Shown one piece after another: positions 1 to 10,103 of a stretch of 64,000 nucleotides of DNA. The notes below the pieces were generated by a model that did not search any database, was not told the DNA's origin, and saw nothing but the letters and a program-made list of their open reading frames with translations. Source of the DNA: Tropicimonas isoalkanivorans. Its GTDB lineage: Bacteria > Pseudomonadota > Alphaproteobacteria > Rhodobacterales > Rhodobacteraceae. The position numbers and the translations under genes are program-made. Within the stretch, counting starts at the first letter, position 1; each line of letters begins with the position of its first letter. The stretch covers positions 372,001-436,000 of the forward strand of contig NZ_FOLG01000001.1 in the NCBI RefSeq assembly GCF_900112335.1, in the 5' to 3' direction.

Positions 1-2
1 TT

Positions 3-218
3 GGCGCCGGCATGACCTCGGCCATCATGAACCCGGTGCGCCCGGGCGAGATGGAGGCCATCCGCGCCGCCAACTTCCTGATGAACCACGACGCCAACGG
101 CGCCAACTGGATCGGCTTCTCGCGCGTGTTGGAGGCCGTGAAGGGCGGCGCGACCTTTGCTGAGGCCAGCAAGGCGGCCGCGGCGAGCCGGAGCGGGCGA
201 CGCCGGCGCCGGGCGTAA
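3..218 (+). CDS. Methyltetrahydrofolate:corrinoid methyltransferase, C-terminal end (5' truncated by window)
   Basis: Only the last 71 codons are present; the frame is already open at the window edge. The stretch with GAGMTSAIMNPVRPGE followed by NFLMNHDANGANWIGFSR resembles the C-terminal part of the pterin-binding (DHPS-like) methyltransferase domain that moves a methyl group from 5-methyltetrahydrofolate to a corrinoid protein. In Rhodobacterales this domain is often a free-standing component of a split methionine synthase. The Ala/Arg-rich tail (SRSGRRRRRA) is a typical unstructured end. The RamA-like gene 300 bp downstream fits the same pathway. The family is inferred from a short fragment, so the exact methyl acceptor is uncertain. 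Confidence 0.6.
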   Translation, partial: GAGMTSAIMNPVRPGEMEAIRAANFLMNHDANGANWIGFSRVLEAVKGGATFAEASKAAAASRSGRRRRRA

Positions 219-253
219 GCCGATGTCAGATCTACCTGCGCAACGCTCGGCCC

Positions 254-487
254 ATGGAAAATGGACGCAGGCGACGCGGAGCGCCGGAGGCGTGGATTGC
301 GGAGATCGTTGCCGCCAAGGCTGTCTCGCGCGGCGGCGTGATCCGGCGGGCGTCGGCCGGGGTGGGTCGCAAGGTTGGGCGCGATCGCTTCATCACGGAC
401 TTCCGGACGCGCTGGTTTCACCTGTTCGAATGCGGGAGAGAGCGTGTAGTGATCTGCGGTCCCGGAGCTCTTCGCATCTTCTGTTGA
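254..487 (+). CDS. Small conserved basic protein of Rhodobacterales type, start uncertain
   Basis: The product is about 77 aa and Arg-rich at the N-terminus (MENGRRRRGAPEAWIAEIV), with a C-terminal RWFHLFECGRERVVIC segment. I recall a small conserved protein in related genomes whose start reads MSxQIYLxNARPMENG. Here the codons for QIYLRNARP lie in frame just upstream of this ATG, but the expected ATG at 223 is in a different frame, as if two bases were lost after ATGT. There is no other in-frame ATG/GTG/TTG upstream before a stop at 161-163. Translation may therefore start at the internal ATG at 254, or the 5' end may be damaged. Function is unknown. It sits between two corrinoid-metabolism genes. 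Confidence 0.5.
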   Translation: MENGRRRRGAPEAWIAEIVAAKAVSRGGVIRRASAGVGRKVGRDRFITDFRTRWFHLFECGRERVVICGPGALRIFC

Positions 488-512
488 AACGAACTTTTGC
501 GGCGGCGGCAGG

Positions 513-2561
513 ATGACCAATCCTCTGGTGATCTTTGCCCCCTCGGGAAAGCGCGGACGGTTTCCGGTTGGCACCCCGGTCCTCGCTGCCGCGCGACAAC
601 TCGGAGTCGACCTCGATTCCGTCTGCGGCGGTCGCGGGATCTGCTCGAAGTGTCAGGTTTCGCCCGCCCTCGGCGAATTTCCCAAGTTCGGAGTGACCGT
701 TGCCGAGGACGCCCTGTCCCCCTGGAACGCCGTCGAAGCGCGGAACGAGAAACGGGGCCTGAAACCGGGGCGCAGGCTGGGTTGCCAGGCCACGATTCAG
801 TCGGATGTCGTGATTGATGTGCCGCCCGAAAGCCAGGTCCATCGCCAGGTCGTCCGAAAGGCAGCCTCCGAGCGGACCATCGAGATGGACCCGGCCACCC
901 GACGTTTCTTCGTCGCGATCGCCGAACCCGACATGCACAATCCGTCTGGCGATCTGCAACGCCTTCGGGACGCTCTGCGGGAGAGTTGGGGAATCGCGAA
1001 CCTCAACGTGCCCCTGTCCGTGCTCACGCGCCTCCAGTCCACGCTGCGCGCCGGCGACTGGCAGGTCACGTGCACGGTGTTCCAGCCACACGACGGCCAG
1101 CCGCACCTGCTGGACGTCGAAGCTGGTTTTGTCGATACGCCGCTCCTTGGCCTTGCCATCGACCTCGGCTCCACCACCATCGCCGGACATCTGTGCGACC
1201 TGACGACAGGCGCGGTTCTCGGCTCCGCCGGAATCATGAACCCGCAGATCCGCTTCGGCGAGGACCTGATGAGCCGCGTGTCCTATGCCATGCTTAACCC
1301 CGGCGGCGCGGCGGAGATGACCGCCGTCGTCCGCCAGGCCCTCGAAGCCCTCGCTGTGGAGGTTGCGGCAGACGCCGGCGCCACCCCCGCAGCCGTGGTG
1401 GAGACGGCTATCGTCTGCAACCCGGTGATGCACCACCTCCTGCTCGGAATCGATCCGGTCGAACTCGGACAATCGCCGTTTGCACTCGCCACCTCCGACT
1501 CCGTCAGCCTTGCCGCCGCCAAGCTCGGGCTGTCGTCCATTCATCCTGAGGCCCGTGCCTACCTGCTGCCCTGCATTGCCGGCCACGTCGGGGCCGATGC
1601 GGCCGCTGTCGTGTTGTCCGAAGAGCCGGACCAGCAGGACGCCCTGACGTTGGTGATCGACGTCGGCACCAACGCCGAGATCGTGCTCGGCAACCGGGAG
1701 CGCGTGCTCGCCTGCTCCTCGCCCACCGGCCCCGCTTTCGAGGGCGCCCAGATCAGTTCCGGCCAACGCGCAGCGCCGGGCGCCATCGAACGCGTCGAGA
1801 TAGACCCGGAGACCAAGGAACCTCGCTTCCGGGTCGTCGGCTGTGATCTGTGGTCGGACGACCCGGGCTTCGCCGTGGCCACCGCGGTCAGCGGCGTCAC
1901 CGGCATCTGCGGCTCCGGCATCATCGAGGCGGTGGCCGAGATGCGCATGGCCGGCCTGCTCGATGCCTCCGGCCTGATCGGTTCGGCGGAACAGACCGGC
2001 AGCGCCCGATGCGCCCCCGACGGGCGCACGCATTCCTATCTGCTTCACGACGGTACGGCCGAGGGCGGCCCCCGCATCTCCGTCACGCAGGGAGACATCC
2101 GCGCGATTCAACTCGCCAAGTCGGCGCTTTATGCGGGTGCGCGGCTGTTGATGGACGAGTTGGGTGTGGACACGGTCGAGCGGATCGTCCTGGCCGGCGC
2201 GTTCGGCGCCCATATCAGTCCGAAACACGCGATGGTGCTGGGCATGATCCCCGACGCTCCGTTGGAGGCTGTGACCTCCGCAGGCAACGCCGCCGGCACC
2301 GGCGCCCGGATCGCGCTGTTGAACCGCGCCTCGCGGGCCCGCATCGAACAGACGGTCCGCCGCATCACGAAAGTCGAGACGGCTATAGCGCCCCGCTTCC
2401 AGGACCATTTCGTCAACGCCAACGCCCTGCCCCATGCCACGGACCCGTTTACCGAACTCGCCCGTGTCGTCAGGCTGCCGGATGTCTCCTTCAACGCCGC
2501 CCGGTCCCTGACCAAGAGGCGGCGGCAGAGGCGGCAACCCGGCACGGAGGGGGCGGATTGA
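513..2561 (+). CDS. RamA-like corrinoid protein reductive activator (2Fe-2S ferredoxin + ASKHA ATPase domain)
   Basis: This 682-aa protein probably re-reduces inactive Co(II) corrinoid using ATP and an iron-sulfur cluster, so that the split methionine synthase can return to its Co(I) cycle. The N-terminal ferredoxin domain shows C38-x5-C44-x2-C47 and a fourth ligand at C91, the 2Fe-2S pattern. The ASKHA nucleotide-binding part shows DLGSTT near residues 217-222, DVGTNAEI near 382-389 and VLAGAFGAHI near the end. The tail is short and basic (KRRRQRRQ). Proteins of this architecture (DUF4445) are known to serve split methionine synthases in Phaeobacter and Dinoroseobacter. The methyltransferase fragment upstream supports that role here. 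The first ATG of the open frame is used. Confidence 0.85.
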   Translation: MTNPLVIFAPSGKRGRFPVGTPVLAAARQLGVDLDSVCGGRGICSKCQVSPALGEFPKFGVTVAEDALSPWNAVEARNEKRGLKPGRRLGCQATIQSDVVIDVPPESQVHRQVVRKAASERTIEMDPATRRFFVAIAEPDMHNPSGDLQRLRDALRESWGIANLNVPLSVLTRLQSTLRAGDWQVTCTVFQPHDGQPHLLDVEAGFVDTPLLGLAIDLGSTTIAGHLCDLTTGAVLGSAGIMNPQIRFGEDLMSRVSYAMLNPGGAAEMTAVVRQALEALAVEVAADAGATPAAVVETAIVCNPVMHHLLLGIDPVELGQSPFALATSDSVSLAAAKLGLSSIHPEARAYLLPCIAGHVGADAAAVVLSEEPDQQDALTLVIDVGTNAEIVLGNRERVLACSSPTGPAFEGAQISSGQRAAPGAIERVEIDPETKEPRFRVVGCDLWSDDPGFAVATAVSGVTGICGSGIIEAVAEMRMAGLLDASGLIGSAEQTGSARCAPDGRTHSYLLHDGTAEGGPRISVTQGDIRAIQLAKSALYAGARLLMDELGVDTVERIVLAGAFGAHISPKHAMVLGMIPDAPLEAVTSAGNAAGTGARIALLNRASRARIEQTVRRITKVETAIAPRFQDHFVNANALPHATDPFTELARVVRLPDVSFNAARSLTKRRRQRRQPGTEGAD

Positions 2562-2696
2562 TCCGGTTTTGAATGACCGGAACAGGTAGGCGGACCGGCG
2601 ATGCATTGCCTCGCAAACCGGGTTGCCGGCCCTTGCGCCGCACCGGGCGAATTGCGTCTTGCAGGCCGATGGCAGGCAGCTATATGGAAGTGCTAT

Positions 2697-2770
2697 GCGG
2701 GTGTAGCTCAATGGTAGAGCAGGAGCTTCCCAAGCTTAAGACGAGGGTTCGATTCCCTTCACCCGCTCCA
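2697..2770 (+). tRNA. tRNA-Gly (anticodon CCC)
   Basis: A cloverleaf of 74 nt. The 7-bp acceptor GCGGGTG/CACCCGC is 2697-2703 with 2760-2766, the D arm is GCTC-AATGGTA-GAGC, and the anticodon loop TTCCCAA has CCC at 2729-2731. The T arm is GAGGG-TTCGATT-CCCTT and CCA is encoded at 2768-2770. The outermost anticodon-stem pair is G2722 against A2738, a mismatch next to a G-T pair. Confidence 0.96.
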
Positions 2771-2886
2771 TCTCGACCGGTCTGCGCCAGAAGGTGTCTC
2801 GGTCGGCGGCCCTGCTCGATTTCATTTCGCGGCGGCCGATAGCGATACGGCCCAGCACGGGCCAGGTTCCCATCACGAGTGTTCCC

Positions 2887-3120
2887 ATGGCCAGTTCTCC
2901 CACCAAACATCTCAATCTCCGTGCACGCACCAGCCATCACGATATCCTGCGGCGGGTGAACGACCGGCTGAAAACGGACCCCACGTTCTTCACCGTCCTT
3001 CGCGGGCTTCTGGACGATCTGGAGGCGACCGCCTTCATGCCAATCCGCGATTTGCGTGCCGAACTCCACCGCATTCATGCCCGGATCGACGCGCTGGAAG
3101 CGCAGGTGGATTCACGCTAA
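2887..3120 (+). CDS. Hypothetical protein, 77 aa
   Basis: A small open frame of 77 codons, mostly charged and helical, ending in a heptad-like segment (LRAELHRIHARIDALEAQVDSR region) suggestive of a short coiled coil. No family is recognised. The start at 2887 (MASSPTKH) is chosen because the frame upstream runs toward the tRNA-Gly gene; an ATG at 2794 is also in frame. Neither start has a clear ribosome binding site. It lies 44 bp upstream of the thioesterase gene on the same strand, so co-transcription is possible. Coding status is moderately supported by its fit between genes and lack of overlap. Confidence 0.4.
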   Translation: MASSPTKHLNLRARTSHHDILRRVNDRLKTDPTFFTVLRGLLDDLEATAFMPIRDLRAELHRIHARIDALEAQVDSR

Positions 3121-3164
3121 CGACCGGAGGCAGTCCGCAACCACGCCGCAGTCAGGAGAGGCCC

Positions 3165-3638
3165 ATGTCCCTGCCCTACCTCACCCCGCTCGGTGCGCGC
3201 GACCTGGCGGCGCACGGCATTCCGCCCCAATGGCGTTACGGCATGGCCGATCGGGTGCGGTTCTCCGAGATCGACGCGTTGGATCATGTCAATCATACGG
3301 CCTGCCTGCGCTGGTTTGAGAGCTTGCGCCTGCCCTATTGCCGCGACTACGGGATCAGCCGCTACGACCGATCCTCGCCCGAACTGGTCCTCAAGGCCGT
3401 CGAGGCGCGATACCATGCGCCGATGTTCGCATCCGAGGATTACGTGGTCACCGCCCGCACCGTCAGTTTCCGCACCAGCAGCTTCCGCATGGAATACGCC
3501 GTCTTCGCGCCGGACCTGCGCACCGAGGGGTCGGCCATCGTCGTTTTGCTGCAGCGCGACGGCGGGGACAGATTTGCACTCACCGAGGAAATGAAACAGG
3601 CATTCGTGGAGCGTGACGGCGCACACTCCGAAGGCTGA
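3165..3638 (+). CDS. Acyl-CoA thioesterase, hotdog fold (4-hydroxybenzoyl-CoA thioesterase/YbgC family)
   Basis: A 157-aa protein of normal length for single-hotdog thioesterases, which hydrolyse acyl-CoA thioesters in the cytoplasm as tetramers. The signature stretch RFSEIDALDHVNHTACLRWF contains the catalytic Asp and the VNH segment that precedes the central hotdog helix. The ATG follows an AGGAG ribosome binding site at about 9 bases (caggagaggccc). The substrate cannot be read from the sequence. Neighbours do not point to a pathway. Confidence 0.8.
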   Translation: MSLPYLTPLGARDLAAHGIPPQWRYGMADRVRFSEIDALDHVNHTACLRWFESLRLPYCRDYGISRYDRSSPELVLKAVEARYHAPMFASEDYVVTARTVSFRTSSFRMEYAVFAPDLRTEGSAIVVLLQRDGGDRFALTEEMKQAFVERDGAHSEG

Positions 3639-3807
3639 TCCATTCGGGATTTCAGAATTCTCGCAGGCAGGCGTTTCGTTCGCGGGTCGCGCCGGATCTG
3701 TGATAGTCTCGCGATGCAATCACGCACGGCACCGGTGGATTACTGCCAGATTTCGACTCACCAAAAATTGGGGTCCACCTCCGAGGCCGCCGAACCGGGA
3801 GGAAAAA

Positions 3808-4041
3808 ATGCTCAGGTATCTTGTCGCCATCGCCATTGCCTTCATGGCAACCACGGCACTCGCTCAAAGCCAAATGTATCAGGAGGCTCAGATGAACCTG
3901 AGGGAGCTCGGCATCCAGATCGAGATCCCTGAGGACACCGACGCCGCCAAGCTGGAGCAGATCATATTGGCGACCGAGCACGCCGGGATGGACAAGGAGG
4001 CTACGGAAAGCCAGGTCAAGGAAATCCTCGGCATGGAATGA
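3808..4041 (+). CDS. Small secreted protein with signal peptide, 77 aa
   Basis: The product begins with a clear Sec signal peptide (MLRYLVAIAIAFMATTALAQ, cleavage after ALA), leaving a mature acidic domain of about 58 residues that is predicted helical and ends KEILGME. The ATG follows a good GGGAGGAAAAA ribosome binding site, which rules out longer readings of the frame. No family is recognised. It stands alone between the thioesterase gene and the convergent pgi gene. Confidence 0.65.
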   Translation: MLRYLVAIAIAFMATTALAQSQMYQEAQMNLRELGIQIEIPEDTDAAKLEQIILATEHAGMDKEATESQVKEILGME

Positions 4042-4113
4042 CGCTGGCGCGCGCTCCAGGGCGTTCGCTGCAATCTTAGGCAGGCCGACGTCCAGCCCGG
4101 AACTGAGCCACGA

Positions 4114-4139
4114 CTGGCCGCGCCTTACGGCACGGCCAG
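4114..4139. terminator. Hairpin between convergent genes
   Basis: CTGGCCG (4114-4120) pairs with CGGCCAG (4133-4139), with an inner GCC/GGC pairing around TTAC. It lies between the end of the small secreted protein gene and the end of pgi, so it may act on both strands. No T tract follows, so intrinsic termination is uncertain. Confidence 0.35.
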
Positions 4140-4160
4140 GGATTGGGCTTCAGAAGCCGT

Positions 4161-5762
<1,602 letters not shown>

Positions 5763-5770
5763 GGATTTAC

Positions 5771-6442
5771 CTATTCTGCCCAGTGAACGGTTGCGTCATT
5801 CAGTACAATCTTCACCGGCGCCTCGCGAGGCGACAAGCTGCGCGCCCGTTCCAGCGCGGCACGCTTCTCCGGGCCGGTGATGAGGATATGGGTCGACAGT
5901 GCCCCTTGCAGGACGGGTGCCGTCAGGGTCATGCGCGGCTCGGCCGCCGCCTCCGCGCGCAGCGCCATGACCGGGGGTGCAGTGTCGGCCAACGCCTCAT
6001 CCAGCCGGTCGGCCCCTGGGAAGATCGAGGCGGTGTGCATGTCGCCCCCCATGCCAAGCAGCAGGACGTTGATTGGCAGCACCTTCCGGACCTCGTCTCC
6101 CAACTCCTCCAGCGCCTCCTCGGGAGTGGCGGCGTCGGTGTGCAGGGATTGCAACTGCGCGGAGGCCGCCTGGTTCACCAGCAACCGCTTTCGCACCAGA
6201 CGCGTGTTGGAGCGGGGATGATCCTCCGGCACCCAGCGTTCGTCGCCCAAAAGCACCGTTACCCGGCTCCAGTCGATCTTCGACGCCGAGAGCGAGTCGA
6301 ACGCCGGCCCCGGCGTGGTGCCCCCCGGCACGCAGAAGGTCGCGCGCTCGTGTGTCAGCAGCGCGTTCTTGAGTTCGCTCGACAGCCTGTCGGCGAGGTC
6401 GATCATCATCAATTCGCGGTCTGGGTACTCGATGAACTTCAT
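5771..6442 (-). CDS. pgl: 6-phosphogluconolactonase
   Basis: A 223-aa protein that hydrolyses 6-phosphogluconolactone to 6-phosphogluconate. It shows [31 protein letters not shown] and [18 protein letters not shown], the three conserved blocks of the SOL/DevB family; the last block reads GGDMHTAS where many bacteria have GEDGHTAS. The ATG chosen overlaps the zwf stop in an ATGA, typical of translational coupling, and gives the normal family length. A longer frame reading into zwf is rejected. Confidence 0.94.
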   Translation of the reverse strand: MKFIEYPDRELMMIDLADRLSSELKNALLTHERATFCVPGGTTPGPAFDSLSASKIDWSRVTVLLGDERWVPEDHPRSNTRLVRKRLLVNQAASAQLQSLHTDAATPEEALEELGDEVRKVLPINVLLLGMGGDMHTASIFPGADRLDEALADTAPPVMALRAEAAAEPRMTLTAPVLQGALSTHILITGPEKRAALERARSLSPREAPVKIVLNDATVHWAE

Positions 6443-7893
6443 TGGCGGATATCCCTCCATCGCCTGCCGTCCCGGTGCAACAGCATCAGCGCGTCGTCCG
6501 GCCCGGAGCTCCCCTGGTCGTAGGGGCTTGGAACATGCCCGCGCGACTCCCAGTCGGCGATTACCGGATCGGTCCACGCCCAGGCCGCCTCCACCTCGTC
6601 GCCGCGCATGAAGAGAGTCTGGTTGCCCCGGATCACGTCCATGATGAGACGCTCATAGGCGTCCGGAATGTCGCTCGCCTGTTCCCCAAGCGCTTCGGCG
6701 AAGGACATGTCCAGCGGAACATCAATCAGCCGCATGCCACCCGGCCCCGGTTCCTTGATCGTGACGCTCATCTCCATGCCTTCGTTCGGTTGCAGCCGGA
6801 TCGAGAGCACGTTGGAATGCCGACCCTGCGGCACGTCGAAAATGGAATGCGGGGCGTCCTTGAACACGATGGCGATCTCGCTGGTCCGCGCCTTGAGCCG
6901 CTTGCCTGTCCGCAGGTAGAACGGCGTCCCCGCCCACCGCCAGTTCGAGACCGCGAGCCGCATGGCGATGAAACACTCGGTCAGGCTGTTCGGGTTGCCA
7001 ACGTCTTCCAGGTAGCTCGGCCCCGATGGGCCGGCCAGATACTGACCCCGGACGAGGTCGTCCGGCCGCACGGTGTCGAGCGCGCGGATCACCTTCAGTT
7101 TCTCATCCCGAACGGCATCGGGATCGTAACGTGAGGGCGGCTCCATGGCGATCAGGCAAAGCAGCTGCAGCAGATGGTTCTGCACCATGTCGCGCATGGC
7201 GCCCGACCGGTCATAGTACTCCCCCCGGCCGCCGACGCCGACTGTCTCGGCCACGGTGATCTGAATGTGGTCCACGTACTGGCTGTTCCAGAGCGGCTCG
7301 AACAGCATGTTGCCGAAGCGCACGGCCATCAGGTTCTGGACCGTCTCCTTGCCGAGGTAATGGTCGATCCGGTAGATCTGCTTTTCGTTGAAATGCTGGG
7401 CCAGACTGGCATTCAGCGCCTTGGCCGATTCCAGATCGTGGCCGAAGGGTTTCTCGACAACGATCCGCGCCTCGTCGTCCGCGATCCCCCGGTCCTTCAA
7501 TCGCTCCGCGATGGGCCCGAAGAGGGACGGCGCAACCGAGAAGTAGAACGCATGGACTCGGTCCGGGTTCATCAGCTTCTTGAGGTCTTCCCACCCGGCA
7601 TCGCCCTTGGCATCGACTGTGACGTAGAACAGAAGCCCCAAGAACGTCTCGACCTGCTCGCTATCGAGATCCTCCTCCCGCTGATACTCGTACAATGCCT
7701 CGCGCACGAGTTCCCGAAATCCGTCGTCGTCCAGATCACTGCGAGCGGCACCGATGATACGGGCTTCGGGCGGCATCTGTCCGTCCGCCAGCCTGCGGTA
7801 GAGCCCCGGGAGAATCTTGCGCCGGGCGAGATCCCCCGTGCCGCCGAAGATGACCAGATCGAAGGGTTCCACCGGAATAATGCGTGCGACCAT
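6439..7893 (-). CDS. zwf: Glucose-6-phosphate 1-dehydrogenase
   Basis: A 484-aa enzyme oxidising glucose 6-phosphate with NAD(P)+. The N-terminal Rossmann motif is FGGTGDLARRKILPGLY, the active-site signature is RIDHYLGKETVQN, and EKPFGHDLESAK is also conserved. The start MVARIIPVEPFD is preferred over an in-frame ATG 36 bases upstream because it has an AGGAG-type site just before it and puts the Rossmann motif at the usual distance. It is the first gene of zwf-pgl-pgi and is divergent from the radical SAM gene. Confidence 0.96.
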   Translation of the reverse strand: MVARIIPVEPFDLVIFGGTGDLARRKILPGLYRRLADGQMPPEARIIGAARSDLDDDGFRELVREALYEYQREEDLDSEQVETFLGLLFYVTVDAKGDAGWEDLKKLMNPDRVHAFYFSVAPSLFGPIAERLKDRGIADDEARIVVEKPFGHDLESAKALNASLAQHFNEKQIYRIDHYLGKETVQNLMAVRFGNMLFEPLWNSQYVDHIQITVAETVGVGGRGEYYDRSGAMRDMVQNHLLQLLCLIAMEPPSRYDPDAVRDEKLKVIRALDTVRPDDLVRGQYLAGPSGPSYLEDVGNPNSLTECFIAMRLAVSNWRWAGTPFYLRTGKRLKARTSEIAIVFKDAPHSIFDVPQGRHSNVLSIRLQPNEGMEMSVTIKEPGPGGMRLIDVPLDMSFAEALGEQASDIPDAYERLIMDVIRGNQTLFMRGDEVEAAWAWTDPVIADWESRGHVPSPYDQGSSGPDDALMLLHRDGRRWRDIRQ

Positions 7894-8070
7894 GACCTCG
7901 CTCCTGCCTGACGCCGCGTTGTGCGGCACGGCTTTCCGTTAGCGCAAACAGCCCCCACCTCCAAGTCATTCACATCCGCGTCAGGGGGGCGGGCTTCAGC
8001 TTTCGTCTTCCGATAGCAGGAACTAGCGTCGAGCGAAACGGAAAGCGTTGAACCTTTAGAGGACTTTGGA

Positions 8071-9018
8071 ATGAAAGATGTGGCCGGCGCGAACGCGGGC
8101 AAGTTCTGCGACCCCGACACGACCGCCGATGGTGACCCGCGCGCGCGGGTTGGCCTGAGCCATCCCCGGACGCTGTGGTTCAACACCGGGACGCTCTGCA
8201 ATATTACCTGCCGAAACTGCTATATTGGGTCGTCACCCGAGAACGATGCCCTGGTCTATCTGACGGCGGACGAGGTCTCGGGGTATCTCGATCAACTTGA
8301 GGACCGGGACTGGCCGGTCACCGAGATCGGCTTTACCGGCGGCGAGCCGTTCATGAACCCCCACATCATCGAAATGGCCCGCCGGTCACTGGCGCGCGGC
8401 TACGAGGTGCTCATTCTGACGAACGCGATGCGCCCGATGATGCGGCCCGGGATGCGGCAGGGACTGGTGGATCTGCGTGAAGCGTATGGAATGAAGCTGA
8501 CGTTGCGGGTCTCGCTGGACCACTGGTCGGCGGCGCGCCATGACGAGGAGCGTGGCTCCGGCGGATTCGCGGCCTCGCTGGATGGCATGACATGGCTACG
8601 AGAGGCAGGCATCCGGATGACCGTCGCCGGGCGCACCGTCTGGGGCGAGAGCGAGGACGACGCGCGCGATGGCTACGGGCGGCTGTTCCGGGCGCACGCC
8701 TTCGAGATCGACGCGCAAGACCCGGCGGCGACCGTGCTCTTCCCGGAGATGGATGAAGGTGTCGAGGTGCCCGAGATCACCACCGCTTGCTGGGGAATCC
8801 TGGGAAAATCCCCGGAGTCGGTGATGTGCGCGTCGTCCCGGATGGTAGTGAAACGGCGCGGGGCCGAGCGGCCGGCGGTTCTGGCCTGCACCCTTCTGGC
8901 CTATGACGCGCGGTTCGAACTCGGTGAAACGCTGGCGGAGGCGGAGGGAGAGGTGGCGCTGAATCACCCCCACTGCGCGAAGTTTTGCGTACTCGGGGGG
9001 GCGAGCTGCTCGGCGTGA
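8071..9018 (+). CDS. Radical SAM protein with C-terminal cysteine cluster, function unknown
   Basis: A 315-aa radical SAM enzyme. The 4Fe-4S/SAM motif is C43-x3-C47-x2-C50 (TLCNITCRNCYIG) and the SAM-binding GGE motif appears as FTGGEPFMNP. The C-terminal quarter has at least six further cysteines (ACWG, VMCA, LACT, HCAKFC, SCSA), which suggests an auxiliary iron-sulfur cluster of SPASM/Twitch type. The gene has a GAGG-type site before the ATG and is divergent from zwf. The product could modify a peptide or small molecule, but no precursor peptide or partner gene is evident next to it. The next gene downstream, a transglycosylase lipoprotein, follows after 64 bp. Confidence 0.8.
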   Translation: MKDVAGANAGKFCDPDTTADGDPRARVGLSHPRTLWFNTGTLCNITCRNCYIGSSPENDALVYLTADEVSGYLDQLEDRDWPVTEIGFTGGEPFMNPHIIEMARRSLARGYEVLILTNAMRPMMRPGMRQGLVDLREAYGMKLTLRVSLDHWSAARHDEERGSGGFAASLDGMTWLREAGIRMTVAGRTVWGESEDDARDGYGRLFRAHAFEIDAQDPAATVLFPEMDEGVEVPEITTACWGILGKSPESVMCASSRMVVKRRGAERPAVLACTLLAYDARFELGETLAEAEGEVALNHPHCAKFCVLGGASCSA

Positions 9019-9082
9019 CGCGGGAAGCTTGCCTGAGGCGGTAGCGGCGGCTAACCCTGAGGCAGTCAAACCGGAGTTTGCG

Positions 9083-9565
9083 ATGCCCCGACCTGCCCTC
9101 GCCGCGATCGTCCTTCTGATGGCTCTTGGACTCGCGGCATGTGGCGGGGGTGGCGACACGGACCGGCGGCAGGGTTTCGGGCCGGGGTATGACGCCCCGC
9201 TCTATCCCAACGAGACACCGGAGCTGCGCCACCTGATCAACAAATACGCGGTCGAATACGACCTGCCGCCCTCGCTGCTGCATCGGCTGGCGATCCGGGA
9301 GAGCACGCATCGCCCGCAGGCCCGCAACGGGCCTTACTATGGGCTCCTGCAGATCCTGCCGCAGACGGCCCGGACGATGGGGCACCGGGGGCCGGCGTCG
9401 GAGCTGCTCGATGCGGAGACGAACCTGAAATATGCGGGCAAGTACCTGCGGGGGGCGTGGCTGTTGTCGGACGGAAGCCAGGACGAGGCGATCGGGTGGT
9501 ACGCGCGGGGGTACTATTACGAGGCCAAGCGGCGGGGCATGCTGGAGGAGACGGGCCTGCGGTGA
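9083..9565 (+). CDS. Lytic transglycosylase-like lipoprotein (SLT domain)
   Basis: A 160-aa protein with a lipoprotein signal peptide (MPRPALAAIVLLMALGLAAC) whose lipobox LAAC is followed by a Gly-rich linker, placing it in the outer or inner membrane facing the periplasm. The rest is a compact SLT domain: LLHRLAIRESTHRPQARN carries the catalytic Glu of the ES motif, followed by GPYYGLLQILPQTARTMG and NLKYAGKYL. It would cleave peptidoglycan glycan strands. The start is the ATG with a GGAG site 6-7 bases upstream; an in-frame ATG at 9029 would bury the signal peptide. Confidence 0.85.
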   Translation: MPRPALAAIVLLMALGLAACGGGGDTDRRQGFGPGYDAPLYPNETPELRHLINKYAVEYDLPPSLLHRLAIRESTHRPQARNGPYYGLLQILPQTARTMGHRGPASELLDAETNLKYAGKYLRGAWLLSDGSQDEAIGWYARGYYYEAKRRGMLEETGLR

Positions 9566-10103
9566 GGCCGGACGGGCACCGGGGACAGGCGACGTCCCAC
9601 GGGTGAGACAGCAACCCTTCGCAGGTTTTTCAATCCTTTAGACGGCATCTTTAACCTTCCGTTAGCATTTTCTTACGGCGTCAGAACGCGAGCGGACCAG
9701 TGTTTCGCGAACAGCTTCAGGGATTGCAGCGGGCGTATGCCGTTGGCGGGAACCGACTCTTGCCGGTCAATGCTGACAGCTCAATTCATTGCTTCGAAGG
9801 ACCTCGCGGACACCGGTGAGAGGCAGCCGGACAGAGGGTCCGAGGCAGAACGAACCAACCGAGTTCCGCCCCCGTCACAATTCCGCATCGCAATGCCAGT
9901 GAGCGCACCTGGCCTGTGGTATCTCGTATTGCCTTCGCCGGGAGTTCCCCGTAGCCAACGCACAAGGTGCCGGGCACCTGCCGCCTGCGGACGCGAGTCA
10001 CGGTGAAGCCCGGAGCAAGACGACATCTCACCCTCGAAGCATTTCGCTGGTGGGCAATGCAGGCTCCCTCCCGATCCGAAATGCCTCCTCGGAGGAGTGA
10101 GCG
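9566..10103. other. 538-bp intergenic region without recognised gene
   Basis: The left part (about 9620-9690) is relatively AT-rich with a run of TTTAACCTTCCGTTAGC-like sequence and could hold a promoter. The remainder is GC-rich with short open frames on both strands, none with a convincing ribosome site or family resemblance. No riboswitch, tmRNA, RNase P or tRNA pattern was recognised. The last 20 bases carry the AGGAGTGAGCG ribosome site of the MATE gene. Confidence 0.4.

Noticed and set aside
393-2711. A 772-codon open frame on the minus strand opposite the RamA-like gene
   Set aside because: High GC produces long antisense frames; this one is low-complexity (Gly/Arg/His-rich), has no ribosome site and mirrors a gene with clear domains.
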